In this document: positions 8,536 to 16,722 of the stretch, one piece after another
Layout: each line of letters starts with the position of its first letter
Position numbering within the stretch: the first letter of the stretch is position 1
Assembly (NCBI RefSeq): GCF_004102745.1
Contig: NZ_RLII01000006.1
Span: 62,001-126,000 of the forward strand
From: Acetivibrio mesophilus
GTDB lineage: Bacteria > Bacillota > Clostridia > Acetivibrionales > Acetivibrionaceae
DNA length: 64,000 bases
Direction: 5' to 3'
Translations under genes and position numbers: made by a program
The notes under the pieces: model-generated
Told to the model about the DNA's origin: nothing
The model's database searches: none
The model's input: the letters and a program-made list of their open reading frames with translations, nothing else

Positions 8536-9516
8536 TCATATGTTATAAAGGTCTGTTTTGTACTTGTCTGAATTGCATCTAATGAACTCAATTGTCTCTG
8601 CCAGACCTTGCTCAAGAGTATAATTTTGCTTCCAATTTGTAAGTTTCTTTAGCTTTTCATTGGAACCCAACAGCCTGTTAACTTCGCTCTTTTCAGGCCT
8701 TAATCTTTGTTTATCACAGACGATTTTTGCCTTTGGATTAATTTGTCTAATCAATTCCTCAGCCAGATCACCGATGGATATCTCTTGTTGGGTTGCAATA
8801 TTGATTTCTTCACCTATGGTTTTATCTGTTTTTGATATTTCAATGAATCCGTTTACAGTATCTTTAACATAATTAAAGTCTCTTGTGGGAGTTAATGAAC
8901 CAAGTTTAATCTCTTCTTTTCCCGAAAGAAGCTGGGTTATAATTGTGGGTATGACAGCTCTGGCTGATTGTCTTGGTCCATATGTATTAAACGGTCTGAC
9001 TATTGTTATTGGTATATTAAAGCTCCTATAAAAAGCTTCGGCCAGTCTATCTGCACCTATCTTTGTTGCGGAATATGGAGACTGTCCCTGATAGGGGTGA
9101 TGTTCATCTATGGGAACATATTGAGCTGTTCCATATACTTCTGATGTAGAGGTAATGAACAGTCTTGATGTATCGAGGATTCTGGCTGCTTGAAGCACAT
9201 TTAAAGTACCCTTTATATTTGTATCTACATAGGCATCCGGAGAATGATAACTAAATGGAATAGCTATTAATGCCGCAAGGTGAAAAACTTTATCCATTCC
9301 CTTCATTGCTTCTCGAACGCCATTAGGATCCCGAATGTCTCCCGTAAATACTTCTATTTCTTTCATAATTTCTTTAGGTAAGGTATCCAACCATCCCCAA
9401 GAATTAAAAGAATTATAGTATACAAAAGCCTTAACTTTATATCCCTGTGTTACCAATTCCTCTGTCAAATGACTTCCAATAAAGCCGTCGGCACCGGTTA
9501 CTAGAATCTTGCTCAT
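8536..9516 (-). CDS. legB: NAD-dependent nucleotide-sugar 4,6-dehydratase (LegB type)
   Basis: 326-residue extended SDR. It makes the 4-keto-6-deoxy intermediate that LegC aminates. Rossmann motif ILVTGADGFIGSHL at the N-terminus, then DKVFHLAALIAIPFSYHSP, TSTSEVYGTA and the catalytic pair in SPYSATKIGADRLAEAF (Y-x3-K), followed by RPFNTYGPRQSARA. ATG at 9516 has AAGGAGAT in front; the frame stays open a further 13 codons upstream without a site. The substrate is a UDP- or GDP-GlcNAc; PtmE downstream favours GDP. Confidence 0.9.
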   Translation of the reverse strand: MSKILVTGADGFIGSHLTEELVTQGYKVKAFVYYNSFNSWGWLDTLPKEIMKEIEVFTGDIRDPNGVREAMKGMDKVFHLAALIAIPFSYHSPDAYVDTNIKGTLNVLQAARILDTSRLFITSTSEVYGTAQYVPIDEHHPYQGQSPYSATKIGADRLAEAFYRSFNIPITIVRPFNTYGPRQSARAVIPTIITQLLSGKEEIKLGSLTPTRDFNYVKDTVNGFIEISKTDKTIGEEINIATQQEISIGDLAEELIRQINPKAKIVCDKQRLRPEKSEVNRLLGSNEKLKKLTNWKQNYTLEQGLAETIEFIRCNSDKYKTDLYNI

Positions 9517-9529
9517 CTTTTTATCTCCT

Positions 9530-10732
9530 TTATGAATACTCAATAACATTAGCAATGTTTTCCGCCGCTTTCCTAGGCGGCATCAGTTTTTTTCTTGCTT
9601 CATGGAAATGGGCATGTAAATTGCTGTTTTCAATCAAAAGATTTATAGCATCCTCAAATTCTGCAATATTTTTAACAAGAAGGGCACAACCTAGCTTGTC
9701 ATATTCTACCGGATGTGGGGTTTTTGAAAAATTAACGGTTATAAGAGGTTTATCTGCAGCTATGGCTTGTAATCCAACGGTAGAGAAAAAGGTAATTACC
9801 AAATCAGACTCCTTTAAAATCAAATTAGTATCCTCTTCTTTTAGAATCAATAAATTAGAGGGCAATATATCTATATATTTTTTATATAAATCCAACTGCT
9901 CATTCGGGTGGATTTTCCAAATACCCATAAAGTTTCTTCGCTTTTGCAATAATTCAATAAATCCAACCAGAACCTCATCTCTATAAGCTATGTTGGGTTG
10001 GGAAAAGAAAGAAATAACTTTATCAAATTTATCAAGATTATACTTCTCTATAAAGTCATCCAGCAGCTCTTTTGTGTAATTCAATTCGATATTCGGTTGA
10101 CCGGTAACAAACACGTTTTGCTCGTCTAAGTCTTTATTGCTTGAAAGTATGCTTGCTTTGGCATAATCATTCAATACACATACCTTTGCTTTGTATGGAA
10201 TTCTCCAATTTTCTTTTAAAAGATCCACTATACGGACTACATTTATACCCATTTTATTGGCACTAAAGGCAGCAGCCTTTTCAGCCCTTTTTCCGCACGT
10301 AACCACAGTCACATCCGGCTTTTCATAGCTTAATATCTTTTCCATTGAATTAATAGGGAAAAAACAACTTCTACCGCTCTGCTTAAATAGCTTTAATGCT
10401 TCTTTAAAATTGCCCAATTGAATAGATAAATCCCACAAATTCATCCCTAAATACAATTTAATTTCCAGCTTATCTAAACCTGAATCAGTATCAAAAGATT
10501 CATTAATAAACATATCTCCATATTCAAGAATCTTTTGCACATCTTCATCTTTGAATAAATTCAAATAATCCTTAATGCCGTTAAATATAATTTCCTGTTT
10601 TTTTAAATCCTTCACGCTACTTGTCAATCCAAGAACAGAAACTTCATGATTTCTTGATTTTAATTCTTTAATAACCGGAATTATACTTCTTACATGGCCC
10701 CCACCATAAGTCACAAAGAAAACTTTGTTCAT
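9530..10732 (-). CDS. GT-B fold protein, probable glycosyltransferase
   Basis: 400 residues. The start KVFFVTYGGGHVRSIIPVIK resembles the glycine-rich N-terminus of MurG-, epimerase- and CDP-glycerol transferase-like GT-B enzymes. The C-terminal half has VISFFSQPN, GIWKIHPNEQ and a donor-loop-like region, DLVITFFSTVGLQAIAADKP followed by LITVNFSKTPHP. I cannot assign a named family. A role as a glycosyl- or polyol-phosphate transferase for the same polymer is inferred from position. It starts at an ATGA overlap with the ATP-grasp gene, so the two are coupled, which hints that the ligase product is its donor or acceptor. Confidence 0.6.
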   Translation of the reverse strand: MNKVFFVTYGGGHVRSIIPVIKELKSRNHEVSVLGLTSSVKDLKKQEIIFNGIKDYLNLFKDEDVQKILEYGDMFINESFDTDSGLDKLEIKLYLGMNLWDLSIQLGNFKEALKLFKQSGRSCFFPINSMEKILSYEKPDVTVVTCGKRAEKAAAFSANKMGINVVRIVDLLKENWRIPYKAKVCVLNDYAKASILSSNKDLDEQNVFVTGQPNIELNYTKELLDDFIEKYNLDKFDKVISFFSQPNIAYRDEVLVGFIELLQKRRNFMGIWKIHPNEQLDLYKKYIDILPSNLLILKEEDTNLILKESDLVITFFSTVGLQAIAADKPLITVNFSKTPHPVEYDKLGCALLVKNIAEFEDAINLLIENSNLHAHFHEARKKLMPPRKAAENIANVIEYS

Positions 10733-11661
10733 ACTTCCTTCTCCAATCCCAGTAATTTGAGGGAATTTGATATCATAACTTCTGCAATGTCTATTCCTTG
10801 TTCCTTAAAGAAGGGATATGCACTACCTTTATATCCTGTTACAATTACTGTATTTAACTCCAATACATAGATTTCTTCGCTATTTTCAGCAATAATAAAA
10901 TCAATTCGTAATAAGCCGGTAAAACCTAATTGTTTAACAATCTGAATGGCCACCTTATTAAGCTCTGCTTCTTTATCCTCCGACATCTTTCTAGAGTAAG
11001 CCTCATCAAAACCCTTTAGCTTGTATTCCTTAGCTTTGCTGTAATATGTCACTCCCAGACTACGAACATTCTTACCATCGCTTTCTACAGCAACAGTACA
11101 ATCATTACCCTTGATATATTCTTCAATCATTACAACAGTGTTGGTAGCCTTCACATTTTCAATGGCTTCTTTAAGTTCGATTGCTGAGTTTACCTTTACC
11201 GGTTGAACAGCATCAATGGTAGATTTCACAACACAAGGAACAGCAATTTTGCCGGTTATCTCATCGATTGAAATATTCTCATTAACATCAATACTCAAAT
11301 ATTTAGGGGTAGCTATATTTATTCTCAGAAGTTCCTCTTTAAATTTAAGTTTATCTTTCGCTAAAATACTGTTTGAATAGTTGATATTAGTCTTAAATCC
11401 GCTTCTTTCTAAAGCATTCGATAGCACAATAGCTTTGTAATGTCCTGTTCCTATAATAACCTTATTAACTTCATGCTCTTTAAAAAAACTGATAATCTCC
11501 CTAGGTCTAGACAAATCTTCAACTAATATAAAATCAGCTTTATCCATTCCGGGTTCATTTTTAGCCCCTCCTACAATAGCAACTCCATATCCCTTTCTTT
11601 TTAATATATCTGTAAGGGAATCACCACTATGACCGGCTATTAACCCAATACAAGGCTTCAA
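10729..11661 (-). CDS. ATP-grasp ligase in polysaccharide operon
   Basis: 310 residues with the three-part ATP-grasp layout: a pre-ATP lobe (about 1-95), a central lobe with PCVVKSTIDAVQPVKVNSA and VVMIEEYIKGNDCTVAVE, and a C-terminal lobe with LLRIDFIIAENSEEIYVLE followed by LNTV, which supplies the Mg-binding acidic residues. Closest in style to D-Ala-D-Ala ligase/carbamoyl-phosphate synthase-like ligases. It should join a carboxylate to an amine or thiol through an acyl-phosphate. The substrate is unknown; amino-acid decoration of a sugar is a reasonable guess. TTG at 11661 has AAGGGGG 8 bases upstream. Confidence 0.75.
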   Translation of the reverse strand: MKPCIGLIAGHSGDSLTDILKRKGYGVAIVGGAKNEPGMDKADFILVEDLSRPREIISFFKEHEVNKVIIGTGHYKAIVLSNALERSGFKTNINYSNSILAKDKLKFKEELLRINIATPKYLSIDVNENISIDEITGKIAVPCVVKSTIDAVQPVKVNSAIELKEAIENVKATNTVVMIEEYIKGNDCTVAVESDGKNVRSLGVTYYSKAKEYKLKGFDEAYSRKMSEDKEAELNKVAIQIVKQLGFTGLLRIDFIIAENSEEIYVLELNTVIVTGYKGSAYPFFKEQGIDIAEVMISNSLKLLGLEKEV

Positions 11662-11676
11662 AGACTTAACCCCCTT

Positions 11677-12285
11677 CTAATATGCTGCTTCTCTTGCTAC
11701 AACCTTTTTAATTGTGAGCAAAAATATTTTTAGATCTACTGTAAAGGAAATGTCTTCAACATATTTTAGTTCCCAATTTCTTTTTTCCTCCGTTGTCAAA
11801 GCACTTCTACCCATAACTTGGGCGTAACCTGTTATACCCGGTTGTAAATCGAAAATTCTGCTTTTTAGGTCAGCTTCGCTGTAATTCTCTCTTACTCCAG
11901 GCCTATAACCGATTAGACTCATTTGACCTAAAAGTACATTAAACATTTGCGGTAATTCATCTAAACTCAGTTTCCTTAGAACTTTACCGAATCTTGTTAT
12001 TCTACAGTCTCCTTCTTTTGTAATCGTGGGCCCGATTTTGTCTGCATTTGAATACATTGTTCTAAACTTGTATACATAAAAATCTTTTCCGCCTTTGCCG
12101 ACTCTCTTTTGTTTGTAAATAATGGGCCCTTGAGAGTCTATCTTTATCAAAATGCCAATAATAATAAACAAAGGCATTAATAGCATTAGAACTGTTGCTG
12201 ATACAAAAATATCTATAATTCTTTTTATTAAAAGTTTATAAACAGTTTTTAAGAAAGGTTCATCTTGTTTTACATCAATTTGCAT
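11677..12285 (-). CDS. Priming polyprenyl-phosphate sugar phosphotransferase (PglC/WbaP family)
   Basis: 202 residues, the minimal monotopic phosphoglycosyl transferase. It would transfer a sugar-1-phosphate from a UDP-sugar to undecaprenyl phosphate, the first membrane step of the repeat unit. Motifs in order: KRIIDIFVSATVLMLLMP (membrane hairpin), GPIIYKQKRVGKGGKDFYVY, KFRTM, RKLSLDELPQMFNVLLGQMS, LIGYRPG and LQPGITGYAQVMGR. ATG at 12285 follows GAGGGGTTATAA. The PglF-like dehydratase in the same operon may supply its substrate. Confidence 0.93.
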   Translation of the reverse strand: MQIDVKQDEPFLKTVYKLLIKRIIDIFVSATVLMLLMPLFIIIGILIKIDSQGPIIYKQKRVGKGGKDFYVYKFRTMYSNADKIGPTITKEGDCRITRFGKVLRKLSLDELPQMFNVLLGQMSLIGYRPGVRENYSEADLKSRIFDLQPGITGYAQVMGRSALTTEEKRNWELKYVEDISFTVDLKIFLLTIKKVVAREAAY

Positions 12286-12295
12286 TTATAACCCC

Positions 12296-13123
12296 TCAAT
12301 CTACCACGCAAGAATTTGCTATTTTGTCTACCAGCGTTTTCAACTTTATCTTGTTTTGCTGAAAAAACTCATCGCTTTTTAAGGAAAGTTCCGTTTCATA
12401 TTCTCTTATAGCAGTGATACCATCCGTGAAAGTTTTATCAGCGATATCCAGATTAGTGGATTCTTTTATACTGTAAAAGCTCCTTGAAAGAATAACCATG
12501 CTAGAGCCTAATCGGTAGTGCTCGGCAAGTATGTTTTCAGCCGGCAAAAGGCCGCTCCTTATTCGAGCGATTCCTCCAAATCCGTAAGGAATTGATTTCT
12601 GTTTGATTTTCTTGCAAAGCATTTCAACGGTACCATTGGATAACAGCTCAAACATAAATTTCATTCTATAACCCAAATGCAAATCATTGAGTCCTATATG
12701 AATATAATCTATTCCGCTTTCATTGAGGATGGAATCAATATTGTCAACTGCTTCTGGAGTTTCAAGTAAAAGCATAACTTTCGCTCTGTTGTTAACATAA
12801 TCAATGAATTTGCGAACATCTTCCTTAGTCCTGAAAAACGGGAGCATCACAATATCTGCTCCATATTCTATTACTGAATCAATCTCATACTTTGAGCCCT
12901 CGAATATCGGATTAACACGGACCAAAAGCTTAGACTTCTTCAGTACTGATTTAATTTTTTTTACGTCACTAATCTTATGTTTTGAAATAACAGTATCAAG
13001 ATGACCTTGCCTTTCCTCTTTACCGTTAATCTCTAAATCAACAAATATCCAATCAACGCCTGCTCTTTCAGCTATTTTGGCAATCTCAATTTCATTAGTG
13101 ATATACATAAGATTCAAAGCCAT
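12296..13123 (-). CDS. HpcH/HpaI aldolase-family protein
   Basis: 275 residues. A TIM-barrel protein of the HpcH/HpaI aldolase/citrate lyase beta family, which cleave or form carbon-carbon bonds with pyruvate or acyl-CoA using a divalent metal. DWIFVDLEINGKEERQGH, LLVRVNP, ADIVMLPFFRT, VMLLLETPEAVDNI (metal-binding Glu) and HIGLNDLHLGYRM (metal-binding Asp) fit. I take ATG 13123 as start because AGGAAGG sits 8 bases upstream; a TTG at 13144 is in frame but has no site. In a polysaccharide operon it may build or modify a hydroxy-acid or keto-acid substituent; the substrate is not evident. Confidence 0.78.
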   Translation of the reverse strand: MALNLMYITNEIEIAKIAERAGVDWIFVDLEINGKEERQGHLDTVISKHKISDVKKIKSVLKKSKLLVRVNPIFEGSKYEIDSVIEYGADIVMLPFFRTKEDVRKFIDYVNNRAKVMLLLETPEAVDNIDSILNESGIDYIHIGLNDLHLGYRMKFMFELLSNGTVEMLCKKIKQKSIPYGFGGIARIRSGLLPAENILAEHYRLGSSMVILSRSFYSIKESTNLDIADKTFTDGITAIREYETELSLKSDEFFQQNKIKLKTLVDKIANSCVVD

Positions 13124-13331
13124 TTCGGTCATCCTTCCTACCAAAAGGTCATTCTAAAAAGGTCCTGTTAGAATTGATTTTTAACATTTATCAATTACTG
13201 GGATTGGTTTCTCAAGATTTTCTCAACAATAGAATTGGCTTATCTTTATGTATATCAGTTTGAGAACATGGACTTTTGTATTTCTAACCCCTCATTTTTA
13301 TTATCATAATATGCAACCCCTTTAGTTTCGG

Positions 13332-15155
13332 TTACAAATTATTCTGATAGGTGGGTACTAACTCTTTTATAAAACTTATTACTTTTTCGGTATCCTCCAA
13401 ATTTTCAAACTCAAACTTTTTTATTTCCTGCATATACTTATCAAAGTCAATCAACTTGCTCTTTTCTATGAAGATTTTGTCATTCTTTGTTATGAGTACT
13501 CCATCCTCTGAAATAAGCAGCTCCTCATACAGTTTTTCCCCAGGTCTTAGTCCAACGTATTTAATTTCAATATCAATATCCGGTTTTAATCCCGATAAAG
13601 AAATTAACGATCTGGCGAGGTTAATAATCTTAACCGGTTTACCCATATCAAGTATAAAGATTTCTCCACCGTCCATCATCGCTCCGGATTGTATAACAAG
13701 GCTTACCGCCTCCGGGATGGTCATAAAATACCGAGTCACTTCGGGATGGGTTATTGTTATAGGACCTCCATATTCAATTTGCTTTTTGAAAAGGGGAATA
13801 ACACTGCCATTACTATCTAACACATTGCCAAACCTTACAGCAGAAAATTTTGTTTTGCTTATGCTATTCATATATTGAATAATGAGCTCAGCAATTCTTT
13901 TGGTTGCTCCCATTATACTTGTTGGATTAACCGCTTTATCGGTTGATATAAGTACGAATTTTTTACAGTTGTATTGATGGGCATATTCTGCAAGGTTTAA
14001 TGTACCGAAAACATTATTCTTAACAGCCTCCTGGGGACTAAATTCCATAAGCGGAACATGCTTGTGAGCTGCCGCATGGAACACGATGGTCGGTTTATAC
14101 TTTGAAAACACATGATCCAATCTTTTTTTATCCCGTATGGAACCTATTATCACTTTAATATCCAGTTGATCATTATATTTCTGTAGGAGTTCATTTTGAA
14201 GTTCATAAGCATTATTTTCGTATATATCAAATACTAGAAGGCTTTTGGGTTCGTAGGATGCTATTTGTCTACAAAGTTCAGAGCCAATAGAGCCTCCTCC
14301 ACCGGTAACTAAAATGGTTTCACCTTTAAGATAGCCGGAGATTTCTTCTATGGAAAGTGAGATTTCATCTCTTTGCAAGAGATTCTCAACTGTAACATCT
14401 CTTATTTCCTTAATGCTTACTTCTCCATTTACAAGGCTATATACACTGGGCAACACCTTTAGCTTGCAACCTGTCTTTTGGCATATATCTATAATTTCCA
14501 GCGTTTCTTTTCTTGTGATTGAAGGTATGGCTAAAACTATTTCTTCTACTGACATATCCATCGCAGTCTTTATGATTTTTTCTCTGCCCCCTATAACAGG
14601 AACACCATTTATGTGGGTATGGTGTTTTTGGTGGTCATCGTCAATCGCAACCACCGGTTCATAAGTGCTGCGCTTATTATTCTTCATTTCCTTAATCAGT
14701 AGCGAAGCAGCTTCACCGGCACCTATAATCATTATTCTTTTTTTGTGTATGCTTTTTCTCGTTCTTATGCTTATACTTTTCGTTATTCTGCCGATAAATC
14801 TGACTCCTCCTACCAAATAAAATGTAATTGTCCAGCCAATAATGTATACGGAAACAGGGAATAACACATTAAAGTATGCTGCCAAGAGAAATTGTACAAC
14901 TGTTGATGTTAGCGTTGCCAAAAATATTTTTACAAGCTCCTCAACACTAGCGTAGCTCCATAGCATTGAGTACATGCCAAATATGTTGAATACTAACAGA
15001 CTTATTAAAGTTGTAATGATGAAATTTAAGGGGACTATTCCAAATAAGGCTTCGGGAATGTTTGCATCAAACCTGATCATAAGTCCGATGAATAAAGCCA
15101 TGTTTACAAATAAACAATCTGTAAGAAGACATACTCTATTGTTTAAATTCTTCAT
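13332..15155 (-). CDS. Membrane-bound UDP-GlcNAc 4,6-dehydratase (PglF/CapD/FlaA1-long type)
   Basis: 607 residues. Four membrane helices (about 10-110), a CoA-binding-like Rossmann lobe (KKRIMIIGAGEAASLLIKEM) and a catalytic SDR domain from about 275 (ETILVTGGGGSIGSELCRQI). VFHAAAHKHVPLME and FVLISTDKAVNPTSIMGATK are the family signatures, with Met-x3-Lys in place of the usual Tyr-x3-Lys. It makes a 4-keto-6-deoxy-HexNAc nucleotide sugar, probably for the priming sugar. ATG at 15155 is chosen because GGGAGG lies 7 bases upstream; the TTG at 15170 would precede that site. First gene of the operon. Confidence 0.92.
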   Translation of the reverse strand: MKNLNNRVCLLTDCLFVNMALFIGLMIRFDANIPEALFGIVPLNFIITTLISLLVFNIFGMYSMLWSYASVEELVKIFLATLTSTVVQFLLAAYFNVLFPVSVYIIGWTITFYLVGGVRFIGRITKSISIRTRKSIHKKRIMIIGAGEAASLLIKEMKNNKRSTYEPVVAIDDDHQKHHTHINGVPVIGGREKIIKTAMDMSVEEIVLAIPSITRKETLEIIDICQKTGCKLKVLPSVYSLVNGEVSIKEIRDVTVENLLQRDEISLSIEEISGYLKGETILVTGGGGSIGSELCRQIASYEPKSLLVFDIYENNAYELQNELLQKYNDQLDIKVIIGSIRDKKRLDHVFSKYKPTIVFHAAAHKHVPLMEFSPQEAVKNNVFGTLNLAEYAHQYNCKKFVLISTDKAVNPTSIMGATKRIAELIIQYMNSISKTKFSAVRFGNVLDSNGSVIPLFKKQIEYGGPITITHPEVTRYFMTIPEAVSLVIQSGAMMDGGEIFILDMGKPVKIINLARSLISLSGLKPDIDIEIKYVGLRPGEKLYEELLISEDGVLITKNDKIFIEKSKLIDFDKYMQEIKKFEFENLEDTEKVISFIKELVPTYQNNL

Positions 15156-15244
15156 ATCTAAACCTCCCAATTACAGAAGCTACATAAAAGCGGCTTATAG
15201 CTCTCAAGTTCAAAGAAAATTATTAGTTTGCATAAAAATTTCTT

Positions 15245-15272
15245 TAAATTAAAAATAAGACATATATGTCTT
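15245..15272 (-). terminator. Leader hairpin followed by T-run, possible attenuator of the polysaccharide operon
   Basis: AAGACATATATGTCTT at 15257-15272 is a perfect 16-base palindrome. Read on the minus strand it is followed at once by ATTTTTAATTT, giving a weak stem plus U-tract about 90 bases before the first gene. It could be an attenuator or a protein-binding palindrome; the stem is AT-rich, so confidence is modest. Confidence 0.35.
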
Positions 15273-15354
15273 TATAGTGCATTTTTAATAAGTAGTATGC
15301 TTCATATTATGTAAGATTGATAATAGATGTTAATTAAAAAACTTAATAATTATC

Positions 15355-15384
15355 ATTATAAGAAATTGATTTACATTTTTTGAA
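15355..15384 (-). promoter_or_regulatory. Possible sigma-A promoter of the polysaccharide operon
   Basis: On the minus strand TTCAAA (15379-15384), an 18-base spacer and TATAAT (15355-15360). The -10 is perfect and the -35 matches four of six. It would give a leader of about 190 bases carrying the hairpin at 15245-15272. Confidence 0.35.
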
Positions 15385-15536
15385 CTTAGAAATGTATAAG
15401 AGCTTTAAGTACTGCGAATTGTAAGGCGCTTTTGGGGATTGGACCAATTATTTTTTGTCAATGTATGGAACCATAAATCTGCCTTTAGAGTATTATAGAG
15501 TAGAGTAATCGTATCACATGGAAAGGAGAATAAAAT

Positions 15537-15869
15537 ATGGAAATATTAGGTGCTATTATTTACTTTTTGATGATTCTGGTTCCGGGACTGGTCTCTGAGT
15601 GGTTCTATAACTGGCTATCTCGAGTAAGACAAAGGACAATAGTAGCCTCTGCTCTGATATTTGATTTGCTCATTTTTATAATCAACCTTATCGGGCTGCG
15701 CATTTTCAATGATGTTTATACGGTAGAAGACCTTTTTGAGCATTTTGGCTGTTTGCATTTTACTCTTAAATACGGAATCCTTAGTGTTATAGTGGCAATA
15801 ATACTTGGAGTCATATCCGGAATTCTGGCAAAAATATTCTGGATACGAAACAGCAAAACTGAAGGCTAG
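15537..15869 (+). CDS. Small membrane protein, function unknown
   Basis: 110 residues with three hydrophobic stretches (about 4-18, 38-53 and 80-102) separated by short polar loops; I do not recognise the family. GVISGILAKIFWIRNSKTEG forms a positively charged C-terminus. ATG at 15537 has AAAGGAG 8 bases upstream, so translation looks real. It is followed by a strong hairpin and then by the Wzz-kinase-phosphatase set; a link to surface polysaccharide export is only positional. Confidence 0.7.
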   Translation: MEILGAIIYFLMILVPGLVSEWFYNWLSRVRQRTIVASALIFDLLIFIINLIGLRIFNDVYTVEDLFEHFGCLHFTLKYGILSVIVAIILGVISGILAKIFWIRNSKTEG

Positions 15870-15885
15870 AAATTAAAGTATATAA

Positions 15886-15935
15886 ACTCAAGCCGCATCT
15901 TATGCTCTGCAATAGTTTATAACTGCGGCTTGAGT
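15886..15935 (+). terminator. Long hairpin after the small membrane protein, weak terminator
   Basis: ACTCAAGCCGCA (15886-15897) pairs perfectly with TGCGGCTTGAGT (15924-15935), a 12-bp stem with a 26-base loop. The following TATTTG is a poor U-tract, so it may be a processing or protective stem rather than an efficient terminator. Confidence 0.5.
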
Positions 15936-16040
15936 ATTTGACCCTTAACATCTACATTGACATGGTAATTTTTTTATTTGAACAGAATACTATTAAATAT
16001 GATCAATTTGAAATCAATAATTTTGAAAAGGTGATTCTTA

Positions 16041-16709
16041 GTGGAGCTTAAACAGTTTTTGATAATGATAAGAAAAAAATTCGTATTTATTATATTGATT
16101 CCAATTCTTGTGTCTGTTATTACTGCTTTGGGAAGCGTGTTTTTCATTTCTCCGGTATATGAGGCTTCTTCAACCCTCTATATAATCAGTCAAAATACGG
16201 TTTCCGAAGAGGATGTAACTTATAATGAATTGCTGAAAAATCAACAATTGGTTAAAGACTATAGAGAGCTTATAAAAAGCAAGCAAATTGTTAAAACAGC
16301 ATTGGAAGAGCTGAAAATAACCGATATTTCTCCGGATGAATTGTCTAAAAATATTACTGTAACCTCAAAAAATGATACTAGAGTTTTGGAGATCAGTGTA
16401 AAAGATACGTACCCCGTAAGAAGTATGGAGCTTTCAAACAAAATTTGCGAAGTGTTTGCTAAAAAGTCCATAAACATCACCAAAATAGCCAATGTAAGCA
16501 TTGTTGACGCCGCCGAGGTCCCTAAAACTCCTGTAAAACCGAAGCCTTTGCTTTACACTTCAATAGCTTTTTTGACAAGCCTTTGTGCAACTATAGGTGT
16601 ATTTTATTTGTTTGAAATATTAAATGAAACCATTAAAACATCGGAAGATATAGGGACATATTTAGAACTAAACGTACTTGGGACTATACCTTCATTCAAG
16701 ATCAAATAG
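16041..16709 (+). CDS. Wzz/CpsC-type polysaccharide chain-length and kinase modulator
   Basis: 222 residues with the Wzz layout: helix 1 at about 14-36 (FVFIILIPILVSVITALGSV), an extracytoplasmic domain, the proline-rich PKTPVKPKPLLY stretch and helix 2 at about 173-192. In Gram-positives this protein activates the BY-kinase encoded next and sets polymer length. GTG at 16041 is preceded by AAGGTG. The kinase gene follows after 13 bases. Known equivalents are B. subtilis YwqC/EpsA and streptococcal CpsC. Confidence 0.88.
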   Translation: MELKQFLIMIRKKFVFIILIPILVSVITALGSVFFISPVYEASSTLYIISQNTVSEEDVTYNELLKNQQLVKDYRELIKSKQIVKTALEELKITDISPDELSKNITVTSKNDTRVLEISVKDTYPVRSMELSNKICEVFAKKSINITKIANVSIVDAAEVPKTPVKPKPLLYTSIAFLTSLCATIGVFYLFEILNETIKTSEDIGTYLELNVLGTIPSFKIK

Positions 16710-16722
16710 GGGGTGCTAACAA

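Larger units (their letters stand above)
15156..15536. other. Divergent intergenic region before the polysaccharide operon
   Basis: 381 bases, very AT-rich, separating the minus-strand polysaccharide operon from the plus-strand Wzz/kinase genes. It contains the possible minus-strand promoter and palindrome listed separately. I see no tRNA, riboswitch fold or JUMPstart-like element, and no convincing plus-strand promoter. Confidence 0.6.
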
